A stretch of DNA of 64,000 nucleotides from Phoronis australis (GCA_002633005.1 NMRA01000216.1:177499-241498), one strand, 5' to 3'; counted from the stretch's first letter, positions 35,656-48,119 are shown. Notes: generated by a model not told the origin, from the letters alone. Numbers and translations: made by a program.

Positions 35656-37663
35656 TCTTATCTAAAGTCATACACCATACATTTTAAATACAGTGAGTTT
35701 TGTCCCTAATTTTACTTGATTTCATTAAGGACTACTTGGATTTTGAATTTTTCTGTGACTAAATTCTTTTCCACGAGCTTCAGTTAGAGCCTGACTAGCT
35801 TAGATTTAGCAATTTTGACTTGACCTAATTCTCTGTACAGGGTAGTACTCGTGAATGTTTCTGTTTTGGGTCACACATGGTATTAAGCCAGTCAAACAAT
35901 CTTTGAAAAATTCATTCATTCTGTATTAGACGCTGTAATGTTTGATTTAAAAGAGGAAGTTTGTAGTTTAGTTGGGATTCACAACGAATAAAAGGAATGC
36001 TACCACTGCCACTGTCACCACTAATTGTCAATTCCTCTGTTGGCAGTTACCATGGAAACATAGCCACAATCTATGGTAGTGTTGTTTCACACACTGGTGA
36101 ATGATCTGGTTTTAGAAAATCATTGTTCATTTTATTCTACCGTTAATTCATTCATTTGCAGGATTTTAGTATTTAGTAATTGTTTTTTTATCATTTGAAA
36201 ATACAGAACTTCTGAAGCTGACTCATGAAAAGGTTGATGCAAACACAAATACTTGGTTATACTTTATATCATAAAGTTACACAGGGGCCATCATAAAATT
36301 GTGCTAAATTCTTGGGGTGGATTTTAGAAACTGTTCAACTGGACAAATTTTAATACTGATACATTTTGGATTGAATGGAGCAAAATAGTTAATTCTGTGT
36401 ATAATTTTTCCAGGATAATCTTGATTATCCTAGTTTGAAGTTGGCGGCATTTCTGTGTGGCTTTCTGAAGCCAAAGTTGCTGTTTTATTACCTCAAATAA
36501 TGTGTCATGGTAAAATTGTTTGCACTGCAAAGTAAGTGGTCATAGGAACCAGTGTTATATCTCAGGACAGTTGTATCTCTCAAACATTGTTGGGAAACAT
36601 GAGTTCAATAAACAATCATGTTTATTTGTTATGCTTGTTGTTTATTTGAAATTACTCTCAGTCGCAACTGTTGGCATCCAGTTGTGGACAATGCTGAGGC
36701 TAACAAGGGCGTTGTAATCGGTATTTTAATGGTAATTTCAAGCCATTGGTTAAGATCACAACTTCAATGCTCGTTTCTCAGCGAAGTGTTTGCGCGTGGT
36801 AAGGGGTTCGTGATAAGGGAAGTGGACATTTATTCCGCTAGGCCACAGTGCGTCCTACCGTATATACGCCTATATCTGAATTCACGCTTGTGTAGCGAGT
36901 ACCGAAGGGAGTGAAGCTTGTCTACGTCGTAGATCTGTGCAACAAGTGAATAAAACGTATAAGACGGGCTCCGGCACAATAAACTGATTTTAAGTGTCGT
37001 TTAAGTGCATGCTCCTCTGTGCGAAACCGGCACTCGAGCTGAGGCGGGTCTTTTCAGACAAAAACACTGTTTTGACTGTAGGTGTCGTGGCTAAAATATG
37101 CCAATATCTGATATTAGCTCATACGCGATGAACTTTTTTTTTTACCGCTGCGATACACACAACGATGCACAGCCTGGGCTGCGTTCTGTAGAAGCAAGAA
37201 TTTCGCAAGTGAACTAGTGTGATGTGTGGCGATATCTCACTAAGTCTAGGGTTTTCGCGAGGTTCTTGCGCCTAAAATACGACACCCTTAGTATAAAAGC
37301 TGTATATTGAATAAATGTAGGCCTACTATAAGTCGTGTGATGTGACCAACTAGTGGTGCGTAAGAAAGCTAATAATTCTTACTTATACCATATAAACGCG
37401 GTAATTTATTACAACATAACCGCATGCAAATAAAAAATTGGTAGTGGGAAATCAAATGATTAGTTAAAATGACTCCTGCCGCGATTCCGTCCAAGAACTG
37501 AACTTTTGATGCGGATCACTTCATCGCTGTAAAATCGATCTCGGTCTGTTTCTCGCGTACTCGGATGAGAAGCGATTTCTGGGTCTGCGCAGAACTGGCA
37601 GTTCGTTAGAGGCTGATCGCGAGCAGTAACCGGAAGTGTCCACTCTTTCCAAGCCCTGAAGTA

Positions 37664-37725
37664 ACCTGGTTCCCGGGCCTCACAAGCTGACGTCACGGAT
37701 TGCTCGAGGATCTGTGCAGTAGACT
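37664..37725. repeat. 62-bp segment shared with 53407-53490
   Basis: ACCTGGTTCCCGGGCCTCAC followed by AAGCTGACGTCACGGATTGC is nearly identical at both places, then similar (GAGGATCTGTGCAGTAGACTA against GAGGGTCTGTACAGGAGACTA). The two surroundings otherwise differ. Confidence 0.75.
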
Positions 37726-37749
37726 AGTCCTGAAGGTACCTTCAATTTG

Positions 37750-37820
37750 GCTTAGGAACAATTCGAGACCAATTTCAAAGCGATAAGTGGTATAAATTAA
37801 GTTTTTCGCGATGGAAGACT
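37750..37820. mobile_element. Right end of GGTCTCAA-family MITE
   Basis: CGAGACCAATTTCAAAGCGA and TAAGTGGTATAAATTAAG match the right end of the element at 2140-2575. CACTCTTTCCAAGCCC near 37639 matches its interior. No left end is seen, so the copy is truncated. Confidence 0.6.
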
Positions 37821-38282
37821 AGTTTTCATTAGCTGATGGGTATGCCTTGCAGTCCAAGAGGAAAGTTTTGTCAGCCTTCTGGTTAACTTCTGCCGGCACT
37901 GGGTGACGCACTTTTCACTTGCACTAAAATTGTGTTATATGTTGTTGCCTGTGTGTGGTTGGAGTTCAGGTTCCTGGGTAAGGTTTTTGTCCGTGGTAGG
38001 ACTTTTTGCGATGTGTGATAGGTGTCTACGCACAGACATGTGGACGAGATTTCATTAAAAGGACACAATAGGCGAGAAAAGTGTTTTTTGTGAGGTTAGC
38101 CCCGGGTCGGATTCGAACTCGTGACCAATGCTGAGGCAACAAACCTGCGTTCCCGTCAAATTAAGACGCGAACTTTCCATTTAGACCCTTGTCTCGCAGA
38201 CAATGGTAGACAAGACTGAAGTGATCAAATTATTGTAGCAATCTTTTAGTTGTCAGAAAAATTATTGAAGATGCTACAAATC

Positions 38283-38360
38283 TGCGTTACGACGAAACAT
38301 ATAACTTTTGATTTAGACCACTTACCGTTATGAAATTAGTCTCAAGTTATTACTTACTCA
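38283..38360. mobile_element. Left end of GGTCTCAA-family MITE
   Basis: TGATTTAGACCACTTACCG and TTAGTCTCAAGTTATTACTT match the left end of the element at 2140-2575, including the following ACTTA(c/t)TCAGATG. No right end is found within the next 500 bases. Confidence 0.6.
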
Positions 38361-39242
38361 GATGTTACTGGTTCCTAGAGCTCAGATGAAAATGAGCGTT
38401 TTTTGGGGTCTTGCTAAGAACTCAGTCTGGCAATTGTTATTCAGACCAAATGCAATTACAAAACTGCAGGAAACACCGTGATTTGAAATTTTATGAGTTA
38501 AATGTGACCAAATAATGACCAGTCAGTTCTTTCCGAGTCTTGACGGATCACTGAGTAAACAACGGGATAAGGCCATTAATGTAACGGTAATTAAGGCCTA
38601 AATCACAACTTGTTTTTAATAGAAAACACTGGTTCAATGCCCTGTTAACTGTAGGCCTTGTGATCCTGTCAGTGAAGGAGTCAAACTTGATATTTTTCTT
38701 TGAACCTTAGATGTAAACGAAATATGCATATGTATTGTACAATTTTCGCTTTTACAAGTTCACATTCCGCTGACCTTCTAAGCTAACGATGAGTCATCAA
38801 TGGTGCATCTAGTGCGTCTAGAAGTCAGCACTGAACGTACACCAAATTAAGCCCCCTTCATTTGCTCAGACCGATACTACTGTTATCTATACAATCCGTG
38901 AAGTTGTTGCACCGCATAGCTGGAGCTCTACACTCGTTTCAGTTATCCAATAGCGTCAATTGACAACCTTACGCAAAAAGGAAGTAGTAATCGGATTATT
39001 AGTTATAGTCATAGAACTGTAGTTTCATATGGGTGGTAGATAACACTTTCAAGTACAAAATATAAATCAGTAATATAATAATATCTTGATGTAATTGATG
39101 TTAAAATAGTGGTTCTGTTTTGTTTATTGTAAGTGATAAGTAATTGAGTCAATGAACGTGGTTCGGACTTTGCGCAAGCGATAACACTCCACTCCCGGCA
39201 TTTCGCTGGACCGCTAGATTAACTTTTAGATCTACCTAGGCC

Positions 39243-41392
39243 ATGGCTAAATCCGTGAAAGGCAAGTGGAAATTTGAATCCAGTGATGGACTTGACGAGC
39301 ACATGAAAGCTTTGGGTAAGACATTTGTACTAGATTCAAGAGTTAATTGTTTCTTGTACATGCCTGAATTGTCCACAGCACTAACTCCGGGCTAGGACAA
39401 CCCAGGGAAGCGCTCTGTAGGCACAAGGTGATTCGCAAAAAAGATAGTGTGATCGCGTGCTTTAGTTGCAATGTTTGATAATATTTCGCGAAGACTTGCG
39501 TGATCTCAAGTTTTTGCGAGATTCTTGCGATCGCACCCTACGTATGCACTAAAGATAGAGAGAAGTACACTGGTCTCTCTTTCGTGTAGCATTGTTCCAC
39601 TAACGTCAGTCGAGAACTGGAATAGGAATAGTAGGCATCCATTCTCATGACATTAAATCAAAATGGCACCCTTTTGTCAGGGAAAAGGAGCAAAATCCAA
39701 CCTTCGGATTAATACGTCTCGTATGCACTGCCTATCCACGTAGGCTACATGATGTACGCCTCAGCCCTAAAAACGGCATGCCGATTTCCGACTGCTCCCT
39801 TTCCCCTTAAATCAGCCTATATGAGACGACAAAATATGCGCCCGACCCAAGACGATACCTGAGAGGGCAAGATATTCACCCGAGACTATACCTCAGAAGT
39901 CGAGTTATCCATCTCAAGCCGGACTACGAATCTCAGTTATGCGAGATCTCCCCGCCGAGATTTCATGTTCAAACCGATTCAAACCATGAAGTTTTTTTGG
40001 CCTGAGCCACAGGGCGTTTATATTCCTCTCCAGTCGTTGGCACGAAGACAGTGTACTATTTAGCAATGATAATCTTGGTACAGTTGATCTCTAAGTTTAT
40101 GTATCGTTGCTGTGACTGCCTTGCTTTTTCTATTACAGAAGTCAACTTTGCTCTACGCAAGATCGGGGGTTTTCAAAAACCACAAGAAGAGATACGATGT
40201 GAAGACGACACCTGGTTCTTAGATATCTATTCCACTTTTAAGAATATACACCTGAAATTCAAATTAGACGAAGAATTTGACGAATCGACTGTCGATGGAA
40301 GGAAAGTTAAGGTGCATGCACTTTTTCGTTTTACCGAGATCCAGTTTTGACCAAATAATTTTGAAATGACTTCTTTTTTGAAATACATGGTTGCTTTTGT
40401 TAAGTAGGATATGCTTTTACAGATAATCGTTATTCAGTTTTGAAGTAACTTGCCTGATGCACGCATTTCAATGTAAAGCTTTATTTTTTTCTCGCCTTCG
40501 CCTCTGCAGTCGACATTCAGATCAGAAGATGGAAAACTAATCCATTACCAAGTTGGAAAACCTTGTGACGTCACCATCACGAGGGAACTAGTTGACGACG
40601 ATACTTTAAAGATAGTAAGTCCAGTTCACATTTTAATTCTTACGATATGTTCTAGTCTAGAAGTTTTAGGCATTGTCACACCATGACGAGTGCGGTTTCG
40701 TCGAAAAAACGCACCTTTCGTGCAGGAAAGCGTTTGTAAAAATTATAAAACATTCAAACAAAAACTCATTATTGTTGGCAAGGGGTCCGTTCCTAGAAAA
40801 ATGACTTAGCTAAGACAAATCTTGAATTTCAGTTTTAGGATAAAACTTGAATTTGTCTCAAATCCGTTTCAAGAAAGAAATCTTAAATTTGGCTTTAAGT
40901 TTTTGACTTGAGTTTTGTTTTAATTTTGACTAAGTTACTGGATGTGGAAGTTTCAAAGTTTGGAAGTTGAGCCAAATATTAGACTTCAGTCAAATGAACG
41001 TGAGCTAGTTTCTTGGAACGGGCCCTTGGCCTTTGTCGCCAATTACAATAAAGAGTATAAAATTACGCAATTGCTAAACCACGCAACCACAGTCAATCAA
41101 AGTGTACTTATAGGTGTAATATTTGTGTATTGCTTAACAAATTTCTGGTTGTCAGTTCGAAGAAATTTTTCTAATTCACGAGAATTTTAGGAATCTCAGT
41201 GCATCCGAGAAACGACATGTTTTATTAATTTCTATTAGCATTTTAGACACATTTTATGTAATACACAAAATACAAAATTCCTATCAATTGCCTCGGTAAC
41301 GCAGACTATAAAAATTGATGACTGTTTTCCAGACTATGATTCCCACCGGTCGCGAGGGCACGTGCACCAGGATTTTCAAGAGGATTGAATAG
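39243..41392 (+). CDS. Intracellular fatty-acid-binding protein (4 exons)
   Basis: Exons are 39243-39315, 40139-40311, 40510-40614 and 41333-41392, giving 136 aa. The four-exon layout and phases (1, 0, 0) are those of the FABP/CRABP family. The N-terminus MAKSVKGKWKFESSDGLDEH is followed by the helix-lid region, IYSTFKNIHLKFKLDEEFDE and the last strand CTRIFKRIE. These small beta-barrel proteins carry fatty acids or retinoids in the cytosol. Arg107 and Arg130 match the two carboxylate-contacting arginines, but the usual Tyr two residues after the second Arg is Phe132, so ligand contact may be altered. The exon 2 donor (GTGCAT) is weak, yet phase and alignment support it. The last exon is short and was placed by its acceptor and CTR motif. 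A transposon island starts about 400 bp downstream. Confidence 0.93.
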
Positions 41393-41787
41393 AGTGGTCT
41401 AATGTGTTCAGATCTCATGGAGTTTTCTGAAACCCCGTCAGGTGGCAGCAAACCCTGCCGTGTGTTATAGTTAACTGTACATTTACTAGATAATCTTATC
41501 AAAAACGTATTTGATGCATCAAATGTAAATATATATCTTATTCAATTTTGAATGCACAAAAATTGTCACACACTGTTTCCTATTCTCATGTTAAGTTAAA
41601 ACTGATTTTATTTGTTCTTGGCCAAAGTATCATTTAAAATCTGACAACGGCAGCGCCGCGACCGAAAATTTCAACAACAAAAAAGCTTATACAAACAGAC
41701 GCAACGTTTCACTCTTACATAAGAGCATCACTAGGCAATAGAGGGGAAAGTGTCAAAGAATTGGAAGCAAGAAGTTAAAACAAACTA
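41393..41787. other. FABP 3' flank
   Basis: AT-rich sequence expected to carry the FABP 3' untranslated region. No AATAAA was identified with confidence. It ends where the CAGCACACATC transposon end begins. Confidence 0.4.
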
Positions 41788-42700
41788 CAGCACACATCAC
41801 GAATTTTTGTCCGACTGGTCGGAAATTGGTCGACGACCAGCCGTCGATCGGTCGTCTAGCCGACCAACAACGGTCGGCTAGGAGCTGTCTGCTGAGTCGT
41901 CTCTGTGGTCGGCACATGGGTCGGCTAAGTGGTCGTCAAGCGTAGACGACCAATTCGGTTAAAGCGTGTCCTTGCTCGGCAATTACCATTTCATGACTTA
42001 GCGGGTGAACTTTGGCCAAACAAACATTTAACAGTTCGCTGTTCGTTCACCAGTGGCGACTCCGGTCTTGACATCGGTTTATCAACTTTTGTTCAGCTAT
42101 TGAAAGGAGGTAAAATCGAATCAACCTACAAATACGAAGTGCGTGACATTTCGCCAGCCTAAAACCTTATGGCGAATTAATGACGCCGTGGTAAAATCAA
42201 ACGTTTATATCGCGGAAGCATAATTTCTGTCTCTTAGTATGAGACTTTTTATACAGTACATTATGCATAAAAACAAGCAAGAAATTTGAAATTTTACAGT
42301 AAAATTGCACAAAAATCAGAATACAACGCTGGCTGTTTTACGACCTCAAGTGTTTTCATGCCGCGGAATGCTCAACAAGCAGCACGCATTCGCGCTCATC
42401 TGTTATTGCTCTTGATCATCACTTCATCACGTTGTATAATTTGCTTTGCCACAGATAATTATTGTTTATTTTTGTATAATTTCTTAATATGTTGGTACAG
42501 CAGTAGAACAAAAGTTTATTTTAAAAACAACATAAACAAAGGTTTTAACATAGCGCAGTGATTAAGATCATGGGCGCATGAAAACGGAAGCATGGTGATC
42601 GGTTATAATGTCATCCATGATCCATCATCTTTCTGAATTTGTTGTCACTTCCGGAGTAAAAAATTGTTTCGAAGCTAGAGCCTTCCTATTTAGCCAGCTA
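41788..42700 (+). repeat. Left terminal region, copy 1 (pair with 52148-53035)
   Basis: About 900 bp aligns with 52148-53035, including GAAAGGAGGTAAAATCGAAT, CAAATACGAAGTGCGTGACA and TTTTCATGCCGCGGAATGCT. Indels break the open frame at 41929-42162 in the second copy, so that frame is not conserved coding sequence. Confidence 0.85.
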
Positions 42701-44879
42701 GCTGTATGAAGACTATTGTCAAAATATAGCAAGGTGTTACTGTGTATTGAGCTGCGACAGACCTCGAAACTGCAAACAGCTCGAATAAATGCGCTCGTCA
42801 CCTCGTCGTGAAGCTTGTATCAACATGAGCTGAAGACCGGCGGGTGTGCATGCAAAATCTGGAACTCAATTGATATTCACCTTGCCCGTTACGGCCGTTT
42901 AAGCGAAAAATATCCGACGTCATCTTCTTGCGTAATTCTCTGCATTGGTAACAAAGAAATGTATGTCGTCGTTTTGAAAGTAGTACATTTGTGACACGCG
43001 CCACTTCCAGAAATTTTTCGACATCTCCCATTAGATGATGACAACATCGCAGCAAAATCTGTTTTAAAATTCGGTTTACTGATATCAAATTCCAAAAACA
43101 TATAATGAAGTGAAACCAATTCTTATCATTTATTGAGACGTTTAGGCAACCTCGAGGGAGAACGTTTGATTGAAGAATCTGGGAAAAAGAAACTGACTAA
43201 TAGGTGACGCAATATTTCATTGCGCCGAAAGTCGACGCAAAAGATCACACCACAATTTTAGCAGCAGAATAATAGTAGAAAAGCAATATTTTCAACGCCG
43301 GTAAATAACTTAGATTACTCAAGAAATATTTCATTGGGTCAGTTTTTACTCACAACGGCGCAATTAAAACTTGTATATTTAATTTAGTAAACAGCTTTGC
43401 ACCAAGGCCAAGCCCTTTGGAGTAAGAACACAATACTTAGCGTTTCGCGTCTACTCTAAGGGGTAAAAGTTATGTCATTACAAACTTCTCCTGTTGAGAG
43501 TTTCTTTCTCACAAAAGCGGTCTTCGAATGTAGAATCTGGCGTGTGGTATGTAGTGTTTGTCCAATCGTTTTAGTTCACGTTCTTTCCGAAAATTATCTA
43601 AACGAATGTTTGTTTTCAAAGCAGGGGGAGAATTGCGATCAGATATAAATGTGAATGGCTTATTGTTCTCGTACGTGCTATTCACAGTTATAACATATAT
43701 AATTCAACCGATATTACAATACACGTATGCCTAAGAACGTGCTCCGGCCGAGTCAGTGACCCTGTAATCAGTATGCCGTAAACTTTGTTTATCTAAACTT
43801 TGAAGACGTGCTTTGTACTTGGTCTCGGTTTATTAATGAAGGTCCTGACAACACACGACTCTGAAAGTTTTGAAAACGCAACTCTTTACGCAGATACGTT
43901 TTCTGCCCACGCATACATTTGATGTAGCCCCAGCCCAACTCTCATTAAGTAAAGTTAGTGGCAGCCAGCTCACACTAAACCCCGGCGGCGAGCCACATTT
44001 CAGGGCACAAACTACTGACGTGTGTCATTGCGTCAAGTTTAATATTTATTAGAGCTCAAATCATGAAATATATACAAAAGTGCAAATATGGTGATAGCCA
44101 AACGGCGGAGTTTTGAGGCCTGAATTCTGGACACTGGGGTTCAGTGCCAGTGCCTAGGTTTTTGTGAGTCATAAAAATGAAAAGTGGGCAAAAGTTAAGT
44201 ACAACTGTTTCATAGTAAAAAATCTGGTCAAAAGAGATTGAAAGAATATTAAAAGAAGTGTTGTTGTTATCTCTGATCAGTGTTGGAAATGATCCCAGCC
44301 ACCGCGAGTATGATAGGGCTTATAAATCAACACGATAGTTTCCTCGTACTTCGCAAAGTTTAGTTTATAACTTATTAGTTCATCGATTTTTAAAAATGGA
44401 AAACCATGCTTGGTTGTTTTTTTTCCAACTTAATACAGCCATGGAGTTTAACGAAATTCGGCGCCGGGCGCCGTGCGCCGCCCCTGCCACTCGACTATTT
44501 TGAGTCATTTTCTGCAGACCGCGGACGAGATTCATGAAGTCGCACACTGCAGGCTATATAGAAGCACAAAAAAACTGTTTCCCGGAGCGTGGAAAAGTCT
44601 GCGGACAGGAAAAATGTTTTGTTTCAGTAGCGCCGTAACGCCGCCGTGGGGACGTGACGCGAAAGTTTTTTCAGTTTCCTTGAGCCTAGAACTACGAAAG
44701 TGCACTAGGCCACAGAAATAAAATAAACTATTTATCTCGATATCTCAACTTTTTATCTTGTCATATCTGAGCTGTAAATTTCGAGTACCGGGTAACACAG
44801 AGCATGAGCGCTTAACGGCGGGAGATCTAACCACATGTCGACTGGTTTTCAAAAAGACTCCGCCGTAACTCAGGGGACG
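42701..44879. other. No gene recognised
   Basis: Interior of the candidate element. Two overlapping minus-strand open frames (42798-43119) lack a recognisable domain. A very GC-rich spot occurs near 44460-44490. No repeat partner was seen in the window. Confidence 0.35.
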
Positions 44880-46870
44880 CCAGACTACGGCACGGAGTCG
44901 CTCTCAAAATACCTTTATAAAACTATTTCTGTGATGTCATCTCCTCGGACGACCACATCCCTTCCCTCGTTCCATTCAGTTTCCAAAAGTCCTTTAACTC
45001 AGTTCGTGGTTGCGTTTTTCTGATTGCGTGAACCGTTTAGCCGGTCTGGACCCACTTTCCCTCCAAGCCTATTGCTTCCGATGACTTGTTTTGGCTCTCC
45101 ATCTATGACATCATTTATCAGTTCTGTGAGAAAACCTTTTCCTCATGAGGAGAAAAGGGTTCTGACCTTTTTCTACTCATTTTATTGATGACAGAGCCAC
45201 CAGGAAAATAGGCGTCTGCACTGACTCTATCTACAACTGTGTGTTGTCATTGAAACCCACGTGATCATAGCTCCATTGAAGCACTTCAATAGTTTCTTTG
45301 TTGGGTTAACCCAGCTCGACACAGTGGGGTGCCTTGGATACTTTAAACTAGGTGTGCGTGCAGTAACGCTAGGACCTAGCTAAAATCTAGCAAAAGTCAG
45401 GTGATCTCATTTAAAATACACGGCAATATCTCACGTAATCTCGCAAAGTCTTGCTTTTTAGCGAGGTCCTAGCGTTACTGAACGCCGGAGGCAGGTTTCA
45501 CTGAACCTGCTCCTGTAAACAAGAGCTACATGGAGCGTTGAAATGCACCCAGGACGGCAATGCAATTGAAGAATTATTTTTAAGTCACGTTTTTGAGAAA
45601 AAAAATCCATTCGGAAGCACAGCAGTGATCCAATTGTTGTCGAGTTTAAAATATGTCTACACACGGCAAATTGTGAACTTTCAAAGGGTTAAGTAGATAT
45701 CAACACAGATGTCAACAAGAGCAACGCAGAGCGTTGAAATTTGCCCACGATAGCACTGCAATTACAGGTGTGCTTCAACGAGTATACTTTAGAATTATAA
45801 GAATATCCATTAAACGCCGCATATTTCGTCAAGTCATCCGAATTGAGAAAGTGGCGCCTATACACCACGCCCACTCTCGCACGCGCGCGCACGCAGACAC
45901 ATATACACTCGATTAAAAATTCAATTCAACGGCCAAGAATCCCCAGTTAAAAAGTGTACAGGCGACATACACTTATCGAAAAGGTCTATGTGAAAAAATT
46001 ACCTTGCGTATTTTCTCATGCCACTATAGGTGTACTAGGCTACGTCGCCCGCCTGATCGACCGACTGGGTCGTGCTGCAGGGCATCAGTCGTTCTCAAAA
46101 ATACCTTTATAAAACTACACCACTTCCCTCGTTACACTCAGATTCCAAAATTCCTTTAACTGTTCATGGTTGCGTTTTTCTGATTGCGGGAGCTGTTTAA
46201 CCAGTCTGGACCCCAAGCCCGTTGCTTCCGTTGACTTGTTTTGGCGTCACTTTTCTAGTCTCCATCGATGACATCATTTTTTCTGTAATCGATTCTGTGA
46301 GGAAACCTTTTCCTCAGAAGGAAAGTGTTCTGAACTTTTTCTACTCATTTTATTGATGACAGAGCCACCAGGAAAATGCGTCTGCACTCATTCTACCTAC
46401 AACTGTGTGCTGTCAGGGAAACCCACGTGATCACAGTTCCATTGAAGCACTTCAATAGTTTCTTTGTTGGGTTAACCCAGCTCGACACAGTGGGGTGCCT
46501 TAGATACCTTAAACCAGGTTTCATTGAACCCGCTCCCTGTAAACAACAGCTAAATGTAGCGTTGAAATGCACCCACGACTGCAATGCAATTCCAGTAGCG
46601 TTTTTAATATCGTAAAATGGACATTAAACGGCACAGAATATATTGAACCTATCCAAAGCAGGGCGTCGTCTTCTCTCTGAGAACAATGTCAGACAAATTA
46701 AATGAAAATCCGCAAAGGAACTCTTAAGATAGAGAAAGGCGTAACTCACCAACGATAGCACTGCAAAAGGTGTGCTTCAATGAGTATGTTTAGAATTACA
46801 AGAATATATCGCATATTACGTGAAGCGCATTCGAATTGAGAAGGTAGCACCATCTCTTCAAAACATAACT
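44880..46870. repeat. Tandem duplication of about 1.0-1.1 kb
   Basis: Copy 1 (about 44880-45860) and copy 2 (about 46060-46860) share ordered blocks: CTCAAAA(a)TACCTTTATAAA, TGGTTGCGTTTTTCTGATTG, TGACAGAGCCACCAGGAAAA, GGGTTAACCCAGCTCGACAC and CGATAGCACTGCAA. They differ by substitutions and indels. Copy 1 carries an extra MITE. No coding content is recognised. Confidence 0.85.
45355..45490. mobile_element. MITE inserted in copy 1 of the duplication
   Basis: CAGTAACGCTAGGACCT (45361-45377) and AGGTCCTAGCGTTACTG (45464-45480) are exact inverted repeats. Copy 2 of the duplication runs straight from TTAAACCAGG into TTTCATTGAACC, so it is the empty site. The exact target duplication is ambiguous (possibly AGG or AGGT). 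Confidence 0.75.
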
Positions 46871-47126
46871 ATTTGCAGTATTTCATGAAAATAAGCTAAC
46901 GAATCATGAGACTTACAAAAAATTAACATTAGGTGCCACAGCTATAGTCCGATATGTCATCTCTTTTGCCGTTTCTCATGGGATGTATAATAAAACGGTT
47001 GGCTAATCGAGTGCTCTTCTAAAATGCTGATTATATAATTGTCCAAATGGCGTGCAAAAAAGAGAAACGTCTCTCGTAGGATGTATGACACAACAGATGA
47101 CTGCAAATAGTGATTCCACAGATATC
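46871..47126. other. No feature recognised
   Basis: AT-rich spacer between the tandem duplication and the SINE-like sequence. The minus-strand open frames here run into the 8-bp satellite and are artefacts. Confidence 0.3.
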
Positions 47127-47250
47127 GAGTCCTCTGTGGCTCAGTGGATACAGCACAAGACCAGCAATCTGAAGACCGGTGGTTCGATTCGCAGTGGAGA
47201 CGGCACCAGTAACCTGAAGAAGGGTGACGGAGACGGCACAAGACCAGCAA
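47127..47250 (+). mobile_element. tRNA-derived SINE head
   Basis: TGGCTCAGTGGATA (47137-47150) fits a polymerase III A box, and GGTTCGATTC (47181-47190) fits a B box at tRNA-like spacing. The flanking arms only loosely pair, so a working tRNA is unlikely. A GGAGACGGCAC segment recurs just downstream before the 8-bp array. Confidence 0.6.
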
Positions 47251-47254
47251 CGTG

Positions 47255-47340
47255 AGAGGCAGAGAGGCAGAGAGGCAGAGAGGCAGAGAGGCAGAGAGGC
47301 AGAGAGGCAGAGAGGCAGAGAGGCAGAGAGGCAGAGAGGC
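47255..47340. repeat. (AGGCAGAG)n tandem array
   Basis: About ten nearly perfect copies of the 8-bp unit AGGCAGAG. Reverse frames read as repeated Leu-Pro-Leu-Cys-Leu-Ser-Ala-Ser and are artefacts. It lies exactly between the SINE head and the reverse-transcriptase remnant. Confidence 0.95.
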
Positions 47341-48035
47341 AATTAAATTCGTTACATTTTTCAATTGTTTGTCCAAGGGCTTGCAGATGGTCCGTTGTTG
47401 AGTAGCTCTTTCTACACCCTGCTTGTTCTCGGGGTTGATTTTCATCTAGTTGTTTCTCCATTCTATTTTGTAATAGCCTTGTGAATAGTTTGTATGTATG
47501 GGCTAATAAGCTTATGGGTCTATAGTTCTTTATATCACTTCGGTCTCCTTTTTTAAATATTATTATTATTTTTGCTTCTTTTCAGCATTCTGATGTTTTG
47601 GGTCCTTAGAATTACCTTGAATGCTTTTGTCAAGTATTTGATTGTTTCTTGTCCTCCTGCCGAAATTATATCGCTTGTAATATTATCATTTCATGGTGGT
47701 TTTCTTTTCTTCATCTTTCTGAGGGAACGTTCCTACTTCCTCCTCAGTGAAAGGTGGTACTTGTTCTGTGTCTAGATTACTGGTTCTTATCTTTTCTGGT
47801 GGATTCATCATTTTCTAATATAAAATTTTGTAGAAATCGGCACATATTTTGAGTATTTTTTCTCTGTTATTTGTTATTTCTCCGTTAGTGTTTCGCATTT
47901 TTGATATCTTCTTTTTATTTCCTTGCCTGTAGATTTCTTTTGGTCCTTTTCCTCTTTCAATTGTGTCCATTATCATCTTTGTTCTTTTTCGTCGGCCTCT
48001 ATTTCTCTTCATTTTTTTCACTGTTTTGTTAAGTT
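47341..48035 (-). pseudogene. Decayed LINE reverse transcriptase fragment
   Basis: Minus-strand frames, read with several shifts, give blocks typical of non-LTR endonuclease/reverse transcriptase proteins. In order these are MDTIERGKGPKEIYRQ, NTNGEITNNREKILKICADF, PPFTEEEV, ETIKYLTKAF and LDENQPREQAGCRKSYSTTD with HLQALGQTIEK. It covers only the region before and at the start of the palm domain. The catalytic YADD part is missing and the fragment ends at the 8-bp array. Clade not assigned. Confidence 0.85.
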
Positions 48036-48119
48036 AAACTAAGTTAATTTATTTGACCCTGTGCTAAGACGAATATGCATCGACAGGCAAAGTGGTGTGA
48101 GCCTGACAACCTATTACGC

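Larger units (their letters stand above)
33961..39242. other. CTDNEP1 3' region and intergenic DNA to the FABP gene
   Basis: This stretch begins with the CTDNEP1 3' untranslated region and holds a 503-bp inverted-repeat element, a GA microsatellite near 35629-35655, and MITE ends at 37750-37820 and 38283-38360. A tRNA-like B box lies on the minus strand near 38105-38117 (GAGTTCGAATCC). No further gene is recognised; small open frames lack domains. Confidence 0.45.

Noticed and set aside
40051-40138. Upstream Met at 40051 as the FABP start
   Set aside because: This stretch is intron ending in TATTACAG; the exon at 39243-39315 gives the canonical FABP N-terminus in the right phase.
41929-42162. 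77-codon frame repeated in two element copies
   Set aside because: Indels break the frame in the second copy (52330-52518), so conservation is at DNA level, not protein level.
42798-43119. Two overlapping minus-strand frames (96 and 76 codons)
   Set aside because: No recognisable domain in either frame, and the region lies inside the candidate transposon.
46957-47461. Open frames with repeated Leu-Pro-Leu-Cys-Leu-Ser
   Set aside because: They arise from the 8-bp AGGCAGAG satellite read in reverse; only the short LINE part at their start is real protein homology.
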